DNA of 64,000 nt from Verrucomicrobiaceae bacterium (lineage in GTDB: Bacteria > Verrucomicrobiota > Verrucomicrobiia > Verrucomicrobiales > Verrucomicrobiaceae), in contig JAEUHJ010000239.1 of NCBI GenBank assembly GCA_016795375.1, forward strand, positions 1 to 64,000. Reading direction: 5' to 3'. A program made the translations under genes and the position numbers. This document shows, piece by piece, positions 24,708-33,733 of this stretch. How positions within the stretch are numbered: the first letter of the stretch is position 1; each line of letters starts with the position of its first letter. The notes beneath the pieces were generated by a model, which worked only from the letters and a program-made list of their open reading frames with translations, made no database searches and was not told where the DNA came from.

Positions 24708-26252
24708 TCACACACCCAGCAATTCGCGCGCCTCGGCCTGACCCGCGGCAGGGCGGCCGTATTCACTCGCGGTGACGCGGGCGAGCGAGATAAGCTGGCG
24801 CCAGCGGAAGGCGGGGCGGGTGCGGTGGAACTCGTCCCAGGCTGTCTGGAAGTATTTCTCCGCATGCAGCGAACCGTCCTCGCTGACGGCGTGGCGCAGC
24901 ATGACATCGAACACGGCCTTTTCAGGGACGCCTGCCATGCCGCAGCGCTGCGCGACGGCGGCGGCGTGGCCTTGGAGATTCTGGCGGATGTTGGAGTCAA
25001 GGGCTGCCAGCAGCTTCGCCTGATCGTTGGAGGAAACGGCGTTGAGCTGCGACTTCGAAGGCAGCGGCTGCCAGTCGTTGAAGGGCTGTCCCTGCTTGTC
25101 GCGCGCGGCCTGCCAGGCGCCGAGGATGAGGCAGGCGGAGACGTTCCGGCCTTTGCTTGCCTGTGAGAGATTGCGCCACGCGTGGATGGAGTCGCAGGCA
25201 TGCACGCCGATGGAGTCGCCATGCACGCTGCCCGGCGGTTTGCCGGGAGATTCCCACTCCGGCGGACGGCCATGATCACGCAGCAGGAGCTGGTTTGCCG
25301 CGAGGGAGATGGCCTCGCCGATTTCCTGCGGGTCGAAGCCTTCGGCAAGCGCCGCGGCCACCGCTCCGGCGGCGTTTTCCGGCGTGCCGCTGAAGATGGT
25401 CATGCTGAGTTTTTCCATCACGCTGTCCTCCATCGAGCGCGTGCCGGGATCGCGGCCCATGAGCTTGTGCTCATCGATCAGCTTCGTCAGCGCCTTGCTG
25501 TGCTCATCCCATTCGGGCCGGCGGCGTCCTTCCGCGGAAAGACAGTAGCGCAGTGACATTCGCAGCATCGTGGTGGCATTCTCGCGACCGACGAGATCGA
25601 GCAGATCCCACGCCCGATACGGCAGCACGGTGCGATGCACCTCGGGATTGTCCTGCACGCATTCAAGCAGGGCGTTGAATCCGTCGTCCGCGCTGTTTTG
25701 CATCATTGTGGCAAAGATTTTCTCCGCCCCCGCCGTGTCCTTGCGCCTCACCGCGTCGTGAAGCTGCTGCGCTGACGGCTTGTCACCTCCTGCGGCGACC
25801 GGATGCAGAACCTCGTCACCTCGTCCGCCATTTTCCTGGATGCGGCTGGTGTTGCGATAAAGGACTTTGAACACCGGCAGCGCAGCCTGCTTGTCCGGCA
25901 TCGACGCGGCCATTTTCAGGGCGGGATGCAGCGCCATGAGCGTGTGGAAGCCGATGTAGTCCTCGCCGCCGAAGGTGCGCGCGTTCGCCAGCACGCCGGC
26001 GGCGACGAGTTGTTTCAACGGCACGCCGCCCTTGAGCTTCGCGGCGAGCGCGGGCTGGAGTTTTGACACGGGCGTCTCCTGCATGAAACAGACGAGCGGC
26101 TCCATGCCGCCGAAGTTGATATCTGCCGGCGCTTCTTCAGCGACGGCCGTGGTGATGCCGAGTTCAGCGGCCAGCGCGGGACCGATGGTGGCGAGAAGAG
26201 TGCCTTTGCCCACATCGGCAAGGAACTCGCGACGGGATTGCGGTTCGTTCAT
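24708..26252 (-). CDS. Tat-exported protein of unknown function
   Basis: No family was recognised. This 514-residue protein begins with a twin-arginine signal, QSRREFLADVGKG followed by a hydrophobic Ala/Leu stretch ending near AVAEE. The mature part is mostly helical, with a pattern of paired helices. It contains GGEDYIGFHTLMALHPALKMA, two regions rich in His/Asp/Glu (LLRDHGRPPEWESPG and SVHGDSIGVHACDSIHAWRN), and KAVFDVMLRHAVSEDG. The conserved-looking His residues could bind metal or haem, but this is speculation. The open frame extends upstream from a TTG but the extra text lacks a signal. It sits between the S9 peptidase and a lyase-like gene, all on the minus strand. Confidence 0.75.
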   Translation of the reverse strand: MNEPQSRREFLADVGKGTLLATIGPALAAELGITTAVAEEAPADINFGGMEPLVCFMQETPVSKLQPALAAKLKGGVPLKQLVAAGVLANARTFGGEDYIGFHTLMALHPALKMAASMPDKQAALPVFKVLYRNTSRIQENGGRGDEVLHPVAAGGDKPSAQQLHDAVRRKDTAGAEKIFATMMQNSADDGFNALLECVQDNPEVHRTVLPYRAWDLLDLVGRENATTMLRMSLRYCLSAEGRRRPEWDEHSKALTKLIDEHKLMGRDPGTRSMEDSVMEKLSMTIFSGTPENAAGAVAAALAEGFDPQEIGEAISLAANQLLLRDHGRPPEWESPGKPPGSVHGDSIGVHACDSIHAWRNLSQASKGRNVSACLILGAWQAARDKQGQPFNDWQPLPSKSQLNAVSSNDQAKLLAALDSNIRQNLQGHAAAVAQRCGMAGVPEKAVFDVMLRHAVSEDGSLHAEKYFQTAWDEFHRTRPAFRWRQLISLARVTASEYGRPAAGQAEARELLGV

Positions 26253-26355
26253 GATGACCTCCCTGGTTGGAATCAGCCGGAGTTTCCCGGTTTGGCCGGA
26301 AAAGGTCAATGCTCCTTTTGGCCGCTCTTGAAAGACCCCGCCTGCGACCGCAGGG

Positions 26356-27117
26356 CTACTTGGAGACGCGCATCTCCGCAAACTCCACCCAGCACGGACG
26401 CGTCGGTGCCCACGATGAATCGCCGCCGCCGTGGAAGGTCTCAAAGTAGAGTCCGTCCACGCCGAAGGTGTCCACCGTGCGCCATTCCATCTCGATGCGT
26501 TCGATCACGGGCTTGTCATCGATCCAAACACGCAGGGTGCCGTCGCGTTTGCCGGGCGTGTTCATGCTCACGCTGATGCGCACCTTGACCGGCGTGCCGG
26601 TGGGAAAGCGGAAGTCGGCGGGAAATGCAAAGCTGTCGCCATAATCCCCCTTTTGGTTCTTGTGATAGACGTAGGCCTCGCCGCGGCCGTCCTTGCGCCA
26701 CATGAGACGTGCGGAGAAGCCGTTCCTGCCGTTCGCCGGACGGCCACCGCTCACATTTTCCGGGCCGCCGCAGAGTCCGGGCAGCTTGCCGCCTTTGACG
26801 AAGTCGAAGTCCTTGCTGAAACGCAGCGTGTAGCTCATCTCCGCCGCCTCATGTTTCCCAAAAGGCATGCGCCAGCCAGCGCCGCCTTGCTCCGGGCCGA
26901 TTTTTCCCACCGCGAAGTTCACGCGGAGCCAGCGGCTTTTCATCACCACCACATGACCTTCCTTGATGCCGTCCTCGAACTCGCAGCCGGGCCAGTCCGC
27001 CTTCCAGCGCTCCTTCGTGTAAGGCCCCGCTTCACCGGAAATCGCAACATTGAGCGGCAGCTCCGCAAAGGCGGTGATCTGGAGTGAAAAAAGGGCGAGG
27101 AGCACGGAAATGCGCAT
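26356..27117 (-). CDS. Polysaccharide-lyase-like secreted protein (PL14/alginate-lyase-type jelly roll)
   Basis: A 253-residue exported protein with signal peptide residues 1-18 (MRISVLLALFSLQITAFA; the start at 27117 gives this signal, while the longer frame does not). The text resembles PL14-type lyases: WRMPFG, SYTLRFSKDFDFVKGGKLPGL followed by GG, then GFSARLMWRKDGRGEAYVYH, FRFPTGTPVKVRISVSMNTPGKRDG and VDGLYFETFHGGG. The GGKLPGL block and the H-G-G-G ending are typical. It may cleave an acidic polysaccharide such as alginate. The catalytic activity is inferred from family only. Confidence 0.72.
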   Translation of the reverse strand: MRISVLLALFSLQITAFAELPLNVAISGEAGPYTKERWKADWPGCEFEDGIKEGHVVVMKSRWLRVNFAVGKIGPEQGGAGWRMPFGKHEAAEMSYTLRFSKDFDFVKGGKLPGLCGGPENVSGGRPANGRNGFSARLMWRKDGRGEAYVYHKNQKGDYGDSFAFPADFRFPTGTPVKVRISVSMNTPGKRDGTLRVWIDDKPVIERIEMEWRTVDTFGVDGLYFETFHGGGDSSWAPTRPCWVEFAEMRVSK

Positions 27118-27203
27118 GACCCGAACTACCACAAACGTGCCACCAAGGCACGCCATGATTCATGCGGGATCTCTGCGAATTCCACACCTCGCGGGGCGGA
27201 TGA

Positions 27204-27983
27204 TCAAATCCAGCCGCGCAGCTTGTAGCCCCACCAGCCGACGACCTCATGCATCCACAGCTCGAAAAGCTCGAGATGCTTGGCGTTGGGAATCTGCATC
27301 CATTTCATCGGCCGGCCGCGCATCAGCACGCTCTCGTAGTTGCACGGCACCGGCACGACCGGCGCGCCCGCCTTGGTGAAAACGGCATGCGTGCGACGCA
27401 TGTGCCAGGCGGAAGTGACGAGCGCCACGTTCCGCCAGCCGTTCTGTTTTGCCAGCGCGGCGACTTTGACGGCTTCGTCGTGCGTGTCAGCGCATGTGCC
27501 CAGGCTGACCACCGGCACCGTGGTCAGCGACCATTTTCCGATCCACTCCTTCGCGCTGTCCGCCTCGGAGACAAGACGGCCCTCCATCGTCTGGAAGGAG
27601 CCCCCCCCGATGACCAGCGTCCTGCCTTTGCCCATGCGGGCCAGTGTCAACGCGGCGAAAACGCGGTCGGCGCTGGCGTGGAAGTGGATTCCCGCAGGTT
27701 CCTTGCTTGTCGGCTCCATGCTTCCGCCGAGCACCATGATGGCATCACATTCCGGCAACGCTGTCAGATCCACCGGCGGCCATTCCTTTTCCAGCGAGGC
27801 GACCAGCAGATGCGGCACTGGAAGGGCGGCGGTGATCGTGAGCAGCATCCAGCCGGAAGCGGTGAGCCAGAACGGGCGCCAGCGCTTCCTGCGGAAATGG
27901 ACCAAACAGACGGCACCCATCAGCAGCCAGAGCAGGGCCGGCGGTTCGAGAAGATCGACACAAAACTTGAGGAAGGAGATCAT
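27204..27983 (-). CDS. DUF218 (YdcF/ElyC-like) membrane protein
   Basis: Inner-membrane protein of 259 residues. Two N-terminal transmembrane helices (about 13-29 and 39-58) precede a DUF218 domain with AIMVLGGS, GRTLVIGGGS and the signature ALVTSAWHMRRTHAVF. Family members such as ElyC and SanA affect envelope or peptidoglycan integrity; the biochemical activity is unclear. The start codon overlaps the stop of the permease gene by 4 bases, so it is in the same operon as the ABC transporter. Confidence 0.85.
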   Translation of the reverse strand: MISFLKFCVDLLEPPALLWLLMGAVCLVHFRRKRWRPFWLTASGWMLLTITAALPVPHLLVASLEKEWPPVDLTALPECDAIMVLGGSMEPTSKEPAGIHFHASADRVFAALTLARMGKGRTLVIGGGSFQTMEGRLVSEADSAKEWIGKWSLTTVPVVSLGTCADTHDEAVKVAALAKQNGWRNVALVTSAWHMRRTHAVFTKAGAPVVPVPCNYESVLMRGRPMKWMQIPNAKHLELFELWMHEVVGWWGYKLRGWI

Positions 27984-28750
27984 GAGCGGCGTTGCAGGCG
28001 GAAGCTGAGGGCGGCGATGAGGAAGGTGCTGGCGATGAGGAGCGTGCTCAGCGCGTTGATGACTGGCAGGCTGCGGCTGGTTTTCATCATGCTGGCGACC
28101 CGCAACGGCAGCGTGGTGGTGCCAGGGCCGGAGACGAAGAAGGTGATGACGTAATCATCCACCGAGAGTGTGAAGGCGAGCAGTCCTCCGGCGAGGACAC
28201 CGGGCAGCAGCAGCGGCAGGAGGACTTTGCACACCGCCTGCGTGCGTGTGGCGCCCAGGTCGCGCGCGGCGTCGATCAACGTGAAGTCGAAGTCTTGAAG
28301 ACGGCCGAGAACGACCATCGTCACGAAGCTCAAACAAAACGTGACATGCGCGACCCAGATGGTGATCAGGCCGGTTTCAATGCCAGTGAGGACAAACAAG
28401 GCCAGCAACGACATGCCCATCAAAATGTCCGGCATGACCAGCGGCAGCGTGATGAGCATGGAATGCGCGCTTTGCAGCCAGGAGCGGAATCGATGCAGCG
28501 CATGCGCGGCGACAGTGCCCAGAGCCATCGAGGCGAGCGAGGCGGAGACGGCGATTTTCAGCGTGATCCGGACCGATTCCCATACTTCGTCCGCATCCCA
28601 GAGCTTCTCATACCAGCCCCAGGTGAAACCTTCCCACCCGCCGCCGAAACGCGAGGCGTTGAAGGAATTGGTGACGAGAACGACCAGCGGCACGAACAGG
28701 AAAACGATCACGCCGGATGTCAGCAAGGCTGGAAACCACGAGCGCTTCAT
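27980..28750 (-). CDS. potC: ABC transporter permease, PotC-like (spermidine/putrescine type)
   Basis: Inner-membrane permease of 256 residues with six predicted helices. The EAA loop reads LIDAARDLGATRTQAVCKVLLPLLLPG, the conserved contact to the ATPase. N-terminal text FVPLVVLVTNSFNASRFGGGWEGFTWGWYEKL is characteristic of PotC (SF...W.G.T..WY..L). Fourth-class genes of the same cassette overlap it by 4 bases on both sides. The substrate is probably a polyamine but could be another small cation or acid. Confidence 0.88.
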   Translation of the reverse strand: MKRSWFPALLTSGVIVFLFVPLVVLVTNSFNASRFGGGWEGFTWGWYEKLWDADEVWESVRITLKIAVSASLASMALGTVAAHALHRFRSWLQSAHSMLITLPLVMPDILMGMSLLALFVLTGIETGLITIWVAHVTFCLSFVTMVVLGRLQDFDFTLIDAARDLGATRTQAVCKVLLPLLLPGVLAGGLLAFTLSVDDYVITFFVSGPGTTTLPLRVASMMKTSRSLPVINALSTLLIASTFLIAALSFRLQRRS

Positions 28751-29607
28751 GCCGTGGCCTCCTTTTTGTCAAATCGCTGCCACACTGTCACAACCAGCAT
28801 GGGAACCAGCACGGCGAGCAGCAAGGCGGCCGCCAGGGCGCTGGCGTGCGGCAGATTGCGGTCGGCAAACACACGCCTGGCGATCATGTTGCCGAGCATC
28901 TCATCCGAGGCGCCGCCGACCATCTGCGGAATCACATACTGACCCAGCGCGCTGACAAAAACCATCACGGCCGCCGAAATGAGGCCGCGCCGCACGCCGG
29001 GAACGAAGACTTTGGTGAAGGAACGCCACGGACCGGCGCCAAGATCGCGCGCGGCGTCGAGCAGGCCGAAATCAAACTTCTCCGCTGCGGCGTAGAGCGG
29101 CAGGATTGCGAATGGAAGCTGCGTGTAGATGAGCACGAGCAGCACCGCGCCGGCGTTGTTCAACAGCAGGGCGTCCTCTGGCACGAGGCGGAGGGCGATG
29201 AGCAGTTTCGTGAGCGGACCTTCGGGATGCAGCAGGGACTTCCATGCGAAGATGCGGATGAGGAAGTTCGACAGGAACGGAATGACGACGAGCAGCAGCA
29301 AAAACTGCCGCAGCCGCGGACCGACGCGGGCGATTTGAAACGACATCGGCAGCGCAAGCGCGAGGCAGACGAGGGTGCTGGCGGCGCCCAGCCACACGGT
29401 GCGCCACACAACCGGCAGACAAGCGGGATCGCCCAGCACCTTCAACGTCTCCATCGTCCAGCCGGCGCCGACACCGCCTTGCAAATCCGCCGGACGAAAG
29501 GCGGTGATGATGATCAAAACGGCAGGGATGACGAAAAAAACACCGAGCCACGCCAGCGAGGGCAGGGTGAGCAGCCATTGCTTCGACCGTTGATGATCCG
29601 CCGTCAT
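28747..29607 (-). CDS. potB: ABC transporter permease, PotB-like
   Basis: Partner permease of 286 residues with six helices. The ATPase-contact loop is LLDAARDLGAGPWRSFTKVFVPGVRRG. The N-terminal PAVLIIITAF segment and the periplasmic RIFAWKSLLHPEGPLTKLL segment fit PotB-type proteins. It overlaps the potC-like gene and the potA-like gene by 4 bases each (ATGA junctions), showing tight translational coupling. Confidence 0.88.
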   Translation of the reverse strand: MTADHQRSKQWLLTLPSLAWLGVFFVIPAVLIIITAFRPADLQGGVGAGWTMETLKVLGDPACLPVVWRTVWLGAASTLVCLALALPMSFQIARVGPRLRQFLLLLVVIPFLSNFLIRIFAWKSLLHPEGPLTKLLIALRLVPEDALLLNNAGAVLLVLIYTQLPFAILPLYAAAEKFDFGLLDAARDLGAGPWRSFTKVFVPGVRRGLISAAVMVFVSALGQYVIPQMVGGASDEMLGNMIARRVFADRNLPHASALAAALLLAVLVPMLVVTVWQRFDKKEATA

Positions 29608-30713
29608 GGCGCGGCGTCCTCCAGCTTCAACACGCGGCCTTCATCCGGGTGGAACGTCATCCAGACCTCCGTCCCGCGCGCCGGGTCGATCTCCCCGCCG
29701 CTGAAACGGCTGCGCTGGAGCTGCGCGAGGATGGAATGCTCCCCGGCCCGGATGCGGTAGCGCGTGTGCGAGCCGAAGTAGGCGATGTCCTCCACGATGC
29801 CGCGAAAGGCGTTCACGCGCTCGCCGCTGGGCGGATGTTTGAGCGTGAGGCTGATTTTTTCCGGTCGCACCATGAGCCGCAGCGTTTGATTTGAGGTAAC
29901 AGCCCCGTTGCTGAGCACGAGCGGACTGCCGAGACCTTCGACCATCACGCGCACATAGCCTTCGTGCTGCAATTCCACCGCTGTGCCGGTGAAGAAATTC
30001 GCGTCGCCGATGAAGGTGGCGACGAAGCTGCTGCGCGGCGTCTCATACAGGCGCTCCGGCGTGTCCACCTGCTCGACTTTGCCGACGTTCATCACCGCGA
30101 TGCGGCCGCTGAGGTTCATCGCCTCTCCCTGGTCGTGCGTGACGTAGATGAAGGTGGTGCCGACCTGTTCGTGGATCGTGTTCAGCTCCTTGAGCATGTG
30201 CTGGCGCAGCTTCAAATCGAGCGCGGCGAGCGGCTCGTCGAGCAGCAGCACCTGCGGGCGGTTCACCAGCGCCCGGGCGATGGCGACACGCTGCTTCTGC
30301 CCGCCACTGAGCTGCGCGGGGCGTTTGCGCGCATGTTCGGAGAGACGCACGAGTTCCAGCATGCGGTCCACGCCGCCGCGGATCTCCTCACGCGGGCGGC
30401 GGCTCATGCGCAGGCCGAAGGCCACGTTCTCCCACACGCTGAGGTGTGGAAAGAGGGCGTAGTTCTGAAACACCGTGTTCACCGGACGCCGCTCGGGAGG
30501 CAGCGCGGTGATGTCCTGGCCGTTGACGAGGATGCGCCCGCTGCCCGGCCGCTCGAAACCGGCGATCAGGCGCAGCAGGGTCGTTTTGCCACAACCGCTC
30601 GGTCCCAGCAGTGAAAACGCCTCCCCCCGGCTGACGGAGAGCGTCACGTCATCCACGGCACGCAGTGGGCCGAAGGATTTAGAAATGCGGTCGATGACAA
30701 GGAAATCATCCAT
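29604..30713 (-). CDS. potA: ABC transporter ATP-binding protein, PotA-like
   Basis: A 369-residue ATPase powering the two downstream permeases. Walker A is LLGPSGCGKTT, the Q-loop segment VFQNYALFPHLSV, the signature LSGGQKQR, Walker B VLLLDEPL, and the H-loop IYVTHDQ. The C-terminal TOBE-like regulatory domain (about 280-369) includes LMVRPEKISL. It is the first gene of a potA-potB-potC-DUF218 run. No gene for a periplasmic binding protein (PotD) follows, which is unusual for this cassette. It is divergent from the pseudokinase gene across 84 bp. Confidence 0.9.
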   Translation of the reverse strand: MDDFLVIDRISKSFGPLRAVDDVTLSVSRGEAFSLLGPSGCGKTTLLRLIAGFERPGSGRILVNGQDITALPPERRPVNTVFQNYALFPHLSVWENVAFGLRMSRRPREEIRGGVDRMLELVRLSEHARKRPAQLSGGQKQRVAIARALVNRPQVLLLDEPLAALDLKLRQHMLKELNTIHEQVGTTFIYVTHDQGEAMNLSGRIAVMNVGKVEQVDTPERLYETPRSSFVATFIGDANFFTGTAVELQHEGYVRVMVEGLGSPLVLSNGAVTSNQTLRLMVRPEKISLTLKHPPSGERVNAFRGIVEDIAYFGSHTRYRIRAGEHSILAQLQRSRFSGGEIDPARGTEVWMTFHPDEGRVLKLEDAAP

Positions 30714-30797
30714 TCAGGGAGGTTAGTACCTTAGCCCTCAAACAGGCAATGTGGCAAGGAGCTTGCGGGGACTGCCATCAGCGGCGAGCTTTTCCGA

Positions 30798-32018
30798 ATG
30801 GCATCGAATTTTGAAATCCAGCGACTTCTGGAAGAGGACACCTCCAGCACGTTGTACCTTGTCCAGGACAAGAAGCGCGGGCGGGAATCCTGCCTGCGCC
30901 GTTTCAAAACCCGGAAGCCGGAGGAGATCGAGGGGCTCAAGGAGCTCTTCATGCAGATTTCCCACATCGACAGCCCGCATCTTCAGCCGGTGGAGGAGTT
31001 TGGCACGGACAAGGACGGCTTCTTTGTCGTGACCGGGGAACCGCCGCAGGGAGAGACACTGACGGAGGAGCTGCGGCGCGGTCCCCTGACACAGGCGGAG
31101 TTTGAGGCGGTGGCCCTGCAGCTTCTGCAGGTGCTCGGCGCGCTGCACGAGCAGGCCGTCGTGCATGGCAGCCTGCGGCCGGATTTTGTGCGCATTCAAG
31201 GCGGCGAAGCCGCCGGCTGGCGAATCACGCTGCACGGTTTCGGCCAGGGATTTGCCGCCCGTGATGACAGCAAGGAGGAACAGATCCGCGCCTACCGTTG
31301 CACCGCGCCGGAGCAGTGGCATGACGGCACCACCCGCAGGCGCACGGACGTGTATGCGCTGGGCTGCGTGCTGTACGAGGCGCTGGCCGCGCGGCCGCCT
31401 TTCGATGCAAAGGTTTTGAAGGAGCTCCGTCACAAACACATCAGCCACGACCTGGCGCCGCTGCAAAAGCTGGCATCGCATGTGCCGTCCTGGATGTGCG
31501 CGTGGGTCATGCATCTGCTCGCCGTCGATCCCGAGCAGCGACCCCGCAAAGCGGCTGCCGCCCGCGATCTTTTTGAGCGCCGTGAGGCTCCGAAGCTGCC
31601 CGAGCTGCCGCCGCGTTCCGAAACACCGCTGGAGATCGCGCCCGTCACCCCGATGGTGAGCCTGAACCCGCAGCCGCCGTCCTCGCCTGTGGTGCTGCCA
31701 GTGGTGACGCACACGGCGGCCATGCATGTCACATCGAGCACCATTCCCATCGCCACCGGGCCTCATGTGGCGGCGCGGCAGCCGAATCGTTCCGCGAAAG
31801 TGGTTCCCGCCCCGCGCAAGCCCAGCGCGCCTCCGCGCAAGTCTCCCGGACAGTCATCGTTGAAGAAACACATGAAGCCCGCGCTCATCGCCGCCGCCAC
31901 GGTTGTGCTGATCCTCCTGGTTTTCATCCTGCCGCGTTGCGGAAAGCTGCCTGCCCCGGCGAAAGGAAAACCGTCCGCGCCAGCGAAAGGAAAGCCGCCC
32001 GCGTCCAAGAAGCGCTGA
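30798..32018 (+). CDS. Membrane-anchored serine/threonine pseudokinase
   Basis: A 406-residue Hanks-type kinase fold lacking catalytic residues. The ATP-anchoring Lys of the VAIK motif is Arg (about R34 in SCLRRF). HRDLKPxN reads HGSLRPDF (123-130), so the catalytic Asp is Ser and the Mg-binding Asn is Phe. DFG reads GFG (147-149). Fold-stabilising elements remain: APE at 170-172 and TDVYALGCVLYEALAARPPF at 183-202. Residues 265-355 are Pro-rich. A transmembrane helix spans about 361-378, followed by a short basic tail with two KGKP repeats. The kinase-like domain is thus probably cytoplasmic and acts as a scaffold or sensor. Family knowledge says such proteins bind partners without phosphotransfer. 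Confidence 0.85.
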   Translation: MASNFEIQRLLEEDTSSTLYLVQDKKRGRESCLRRFKTRKPEEIEGLKELFMQISHIDSPHLQPVEEFGTDKDGFFVVTGEPPQGETLTEELRRGPLTQAEFEAVALQLLQVLGALHEQAVVHGSLRPDFVRIQGGEAAGWRITLHGFGQGFAARDDSKEEQIRAYRCTAPEQWHDGTTRRRTDVYALGCVLYEALAARPPFDAKVLKELRHKHISHDLAPLQKLASHVPSWMCAWVMHLLAVDPEQRPRKAAAARDLFERREAPKLPELPPRSETPLEIAPVTPMVSLNPQPPSSPVVLPVVTHTAAMHVTSSTIPIATGPHVAARQPNRSAKVVPAPRKPSAPPRKSPGQSSLKKHMKPALIAAATVVLILLVFILPRCGKLPAPAKGKPSAPAKGKPPASKKR

Positions 32019-32137
32019 CACAGGGGAAAGGGGATGTGGGAGCCGTCGCCTGTTTTACCGGGACCGCGCATGATCTGGCCGCTGCGGGAAAGCTCGCTCC
32101 TGCGGGATCGTTATCTGCTTTTCCAAGCACACCCGCC

Positions 32138-32497
32138 ATGACCTTCAAGCTGCTCGTCAAATACCTCCTCAGCGCCGGCGTCATCGCACTCGTCAGCGAA
32201 ATCGTGAAGCGCAGCGACAAGGCGGGGGCGCTTCTGGCCGCACTGCCATTTGTCAGCGTCATCACGCTGTTCTGGGTGCATTACGAAAGCGCGCCGGAAG
32301 TGCGCGCGCAAAAGACCGCCGACCACATGTTTTACATCTTCTGGTATGTGCTGCCCACCCTGCCGATGTTCCTGTTGTTTCCGGCATTTCAACGCTGGTG
32401 GGGTTTCCACGGCGCCCTCGGTGGCGGCGCCGTGCTGACCATCGCCTTGTTCGCCTTGCTGCGCCTCGTCACCTCCCGCTTTGGTTTGATGCTTTGA
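32138..32497 (+). CDS. DUF3147 small membrane protein
   Basis: A 119-residue inner-membrane protein with four predicted helices. The text KYLLSAGVIALVSEIVKRSDKAGALLAALPFVSVITLFWVHYE and the following FYIFWYVLPTLPMFLLFPAF fit the DUF3147 family. Function is unknown. The open frame extends upstream without features; the ATG at 32138 begins directly at the first membrane helix. Confidence 0.82.
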   Translation: MTFKLLVKYLLSAGVIALVSEIVKRSDKAGALLAALPFVSVITLFWVHYESAPEVRAQKTADHMFYIFWYVLPTLPMFLLFPAFQRWWGFHGALGGGAVLTIALFALLRLVTSRFGLML

Positions 32498-32510
32498 TCG
32501 TTTTTCTCCC

Positions 32511-33728
32511 ATGAAAATACTGCTGCCCATCTTCCTGTTCGCCTGGCATGTCCACGCCCAGGACTGGCCGCGGTGGCGTGGCGCGAATGGTGACGGGCGC
32601 TGGAATCCGGGCGGCATTCCCGTTGATTTCGTAAAGAAGGAACCTCGACAGCTTTGGAAGAACGGGACCGGCGCGGGATACGGCGGCGTCACGGTGAGTG
32701 ACGGCCGCGTTTACGTCATGGACCGGCGGGATTCGCCGAAGGAGGTCGAGCGCGTGCTGTGCTTCGACGCGGAGAGCGGCAAGGAATTATGGCAGCATGC
32801 CTGGAAGGTGAGCTACGGCGGCATGGAGCATGGGACGGGGCCGCGCTCGTCGGTGAACATCGTTGACGGGAAGGCGTATGCGCTGGGTGCGACCGGCATG
32901 GCCGTGTGCCTTGATGCCAGCAGCGGCAAAGTCGTTTGGCAGGCCGATACAACCGCCGAGTTTGGCGCGAAGATGCCGCAGTGGGGCTTTGCCGCGTCGC
33001 CGGTGTTCGATGAGGGCCGGGTTTTGCTGCATGTGGGCGCGAAAAGCGGCTCTGTCATCGCTCTCGACAATAACAGCGGCAAAGAAGTGTGGCGCGGCGG
33101 ACCTGATGCTGCGGGATACTGCACGCCGGAGATCATTGCCCATGGCGGAACGCGGCAGCTCATCGCCTGGGGGCCGGAGCATGTGCAGAGTCTGAACCCG
33201 GCCACGGGCGCGGTGAACTGGCTGTATCCGTACAAGATCACCTATGGCGTGAGCATCGCGCAGCCGTTGTATCATGACGGCATCCTGATGGTTTCAGGCT
33301 ACTGGCATGGAACGAAGGCTTTCAAACTCGGATCAGGCGCTGAATTGCTGTGGGAGAACGAAAAGGAGATTTGCGGCCTGATGTCCGCGCCTTTGTTCAA
33401 GGACGGCGTCGTTTACATGCTCGATAAAAATCACGGCTTGCAGGCTTTCGAGTTGAGGACGGGCAAAATCCTCTGGAGCGATGACAACACGCTCACGCCG
33501 AAGGATCGCAATCCGCAGATGAGTCTCGTGTGGATGGACGAATCGGAGAATCTGGCCGCGCTGCTCAATGCGAGCGGCGAACTTGTCTATGTGACGCTCA
33601 TGCCTGAGAAACGCGAGGAGCTTGGGCGCTGGCAGATCATCAGCAAAACCTGGGCGCATCCGGCCTTCGCTGGAAACCGTGTTTTTGCCCGTAGTGATAA
33701 AGAATTGATCGCCTGGCGGCTTTGGTAG
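32511..33728 (+). CDS. Secreted PQQ-type beta-propeller (BamB-like) protein
   Basis: A 405-residue exported protein with signal peptide residues 1-16 (ending HVHAQ). The repeated blades follow the pattern GRVYVMD...VLCFDAESGKELWQ, AVCLDASSGKVVWQ, VIALDNNSGKEVWR, VQSLNPATGAVNWLY and LQAFELRTGKILWS, typical of PQQ-like propellers. DWPRWRGANGDG at the mature N-terminus is a common start in Planctomycetota/Verrucomicrobiota members. It lacks methanol-dehydrogenase active-site text, so it is probably a non-enzymatic propeller. The following ceramidase-like gene begins 5 bp after the stop. Confidence 0.88.
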   Translation: MKILLPIFLFAWHVHAQDWPRWRGANGDGRWNPGGIPVDFVKKEPRQLWKNGTGAGYGGVTVSDGRVYVMDRRDSPKEVERVLCFDAESGKELWQHAWKVSYGGMEHGTGPRSSVNIVDGKAYALGATGMAVCLDASSGKVVWQADTTAEFGAKMPQWGFAASPVFDEGRVLLHVGAKSGSVIALDNNSGKEVWRGGPDAAGYCTPEIIAHGGTRQLIAWGPEHVQSLNPATGAVNWLYPYKITYGVSIAQPLYHDGILMVSGYWHGTKAFKLGSGAELLWENEKEICGLMSAPLFKDGVVYMLDKNHGLQAFELRTGKILWSDDNTLTPKDRNPQMSLVWMDESENLAALLNASGELVYVTLMPEKREELGRWQIISKTWAHPAFAGNRVFARSDKELIAWRLW

Positions 33729-33733
33729 TTGCC

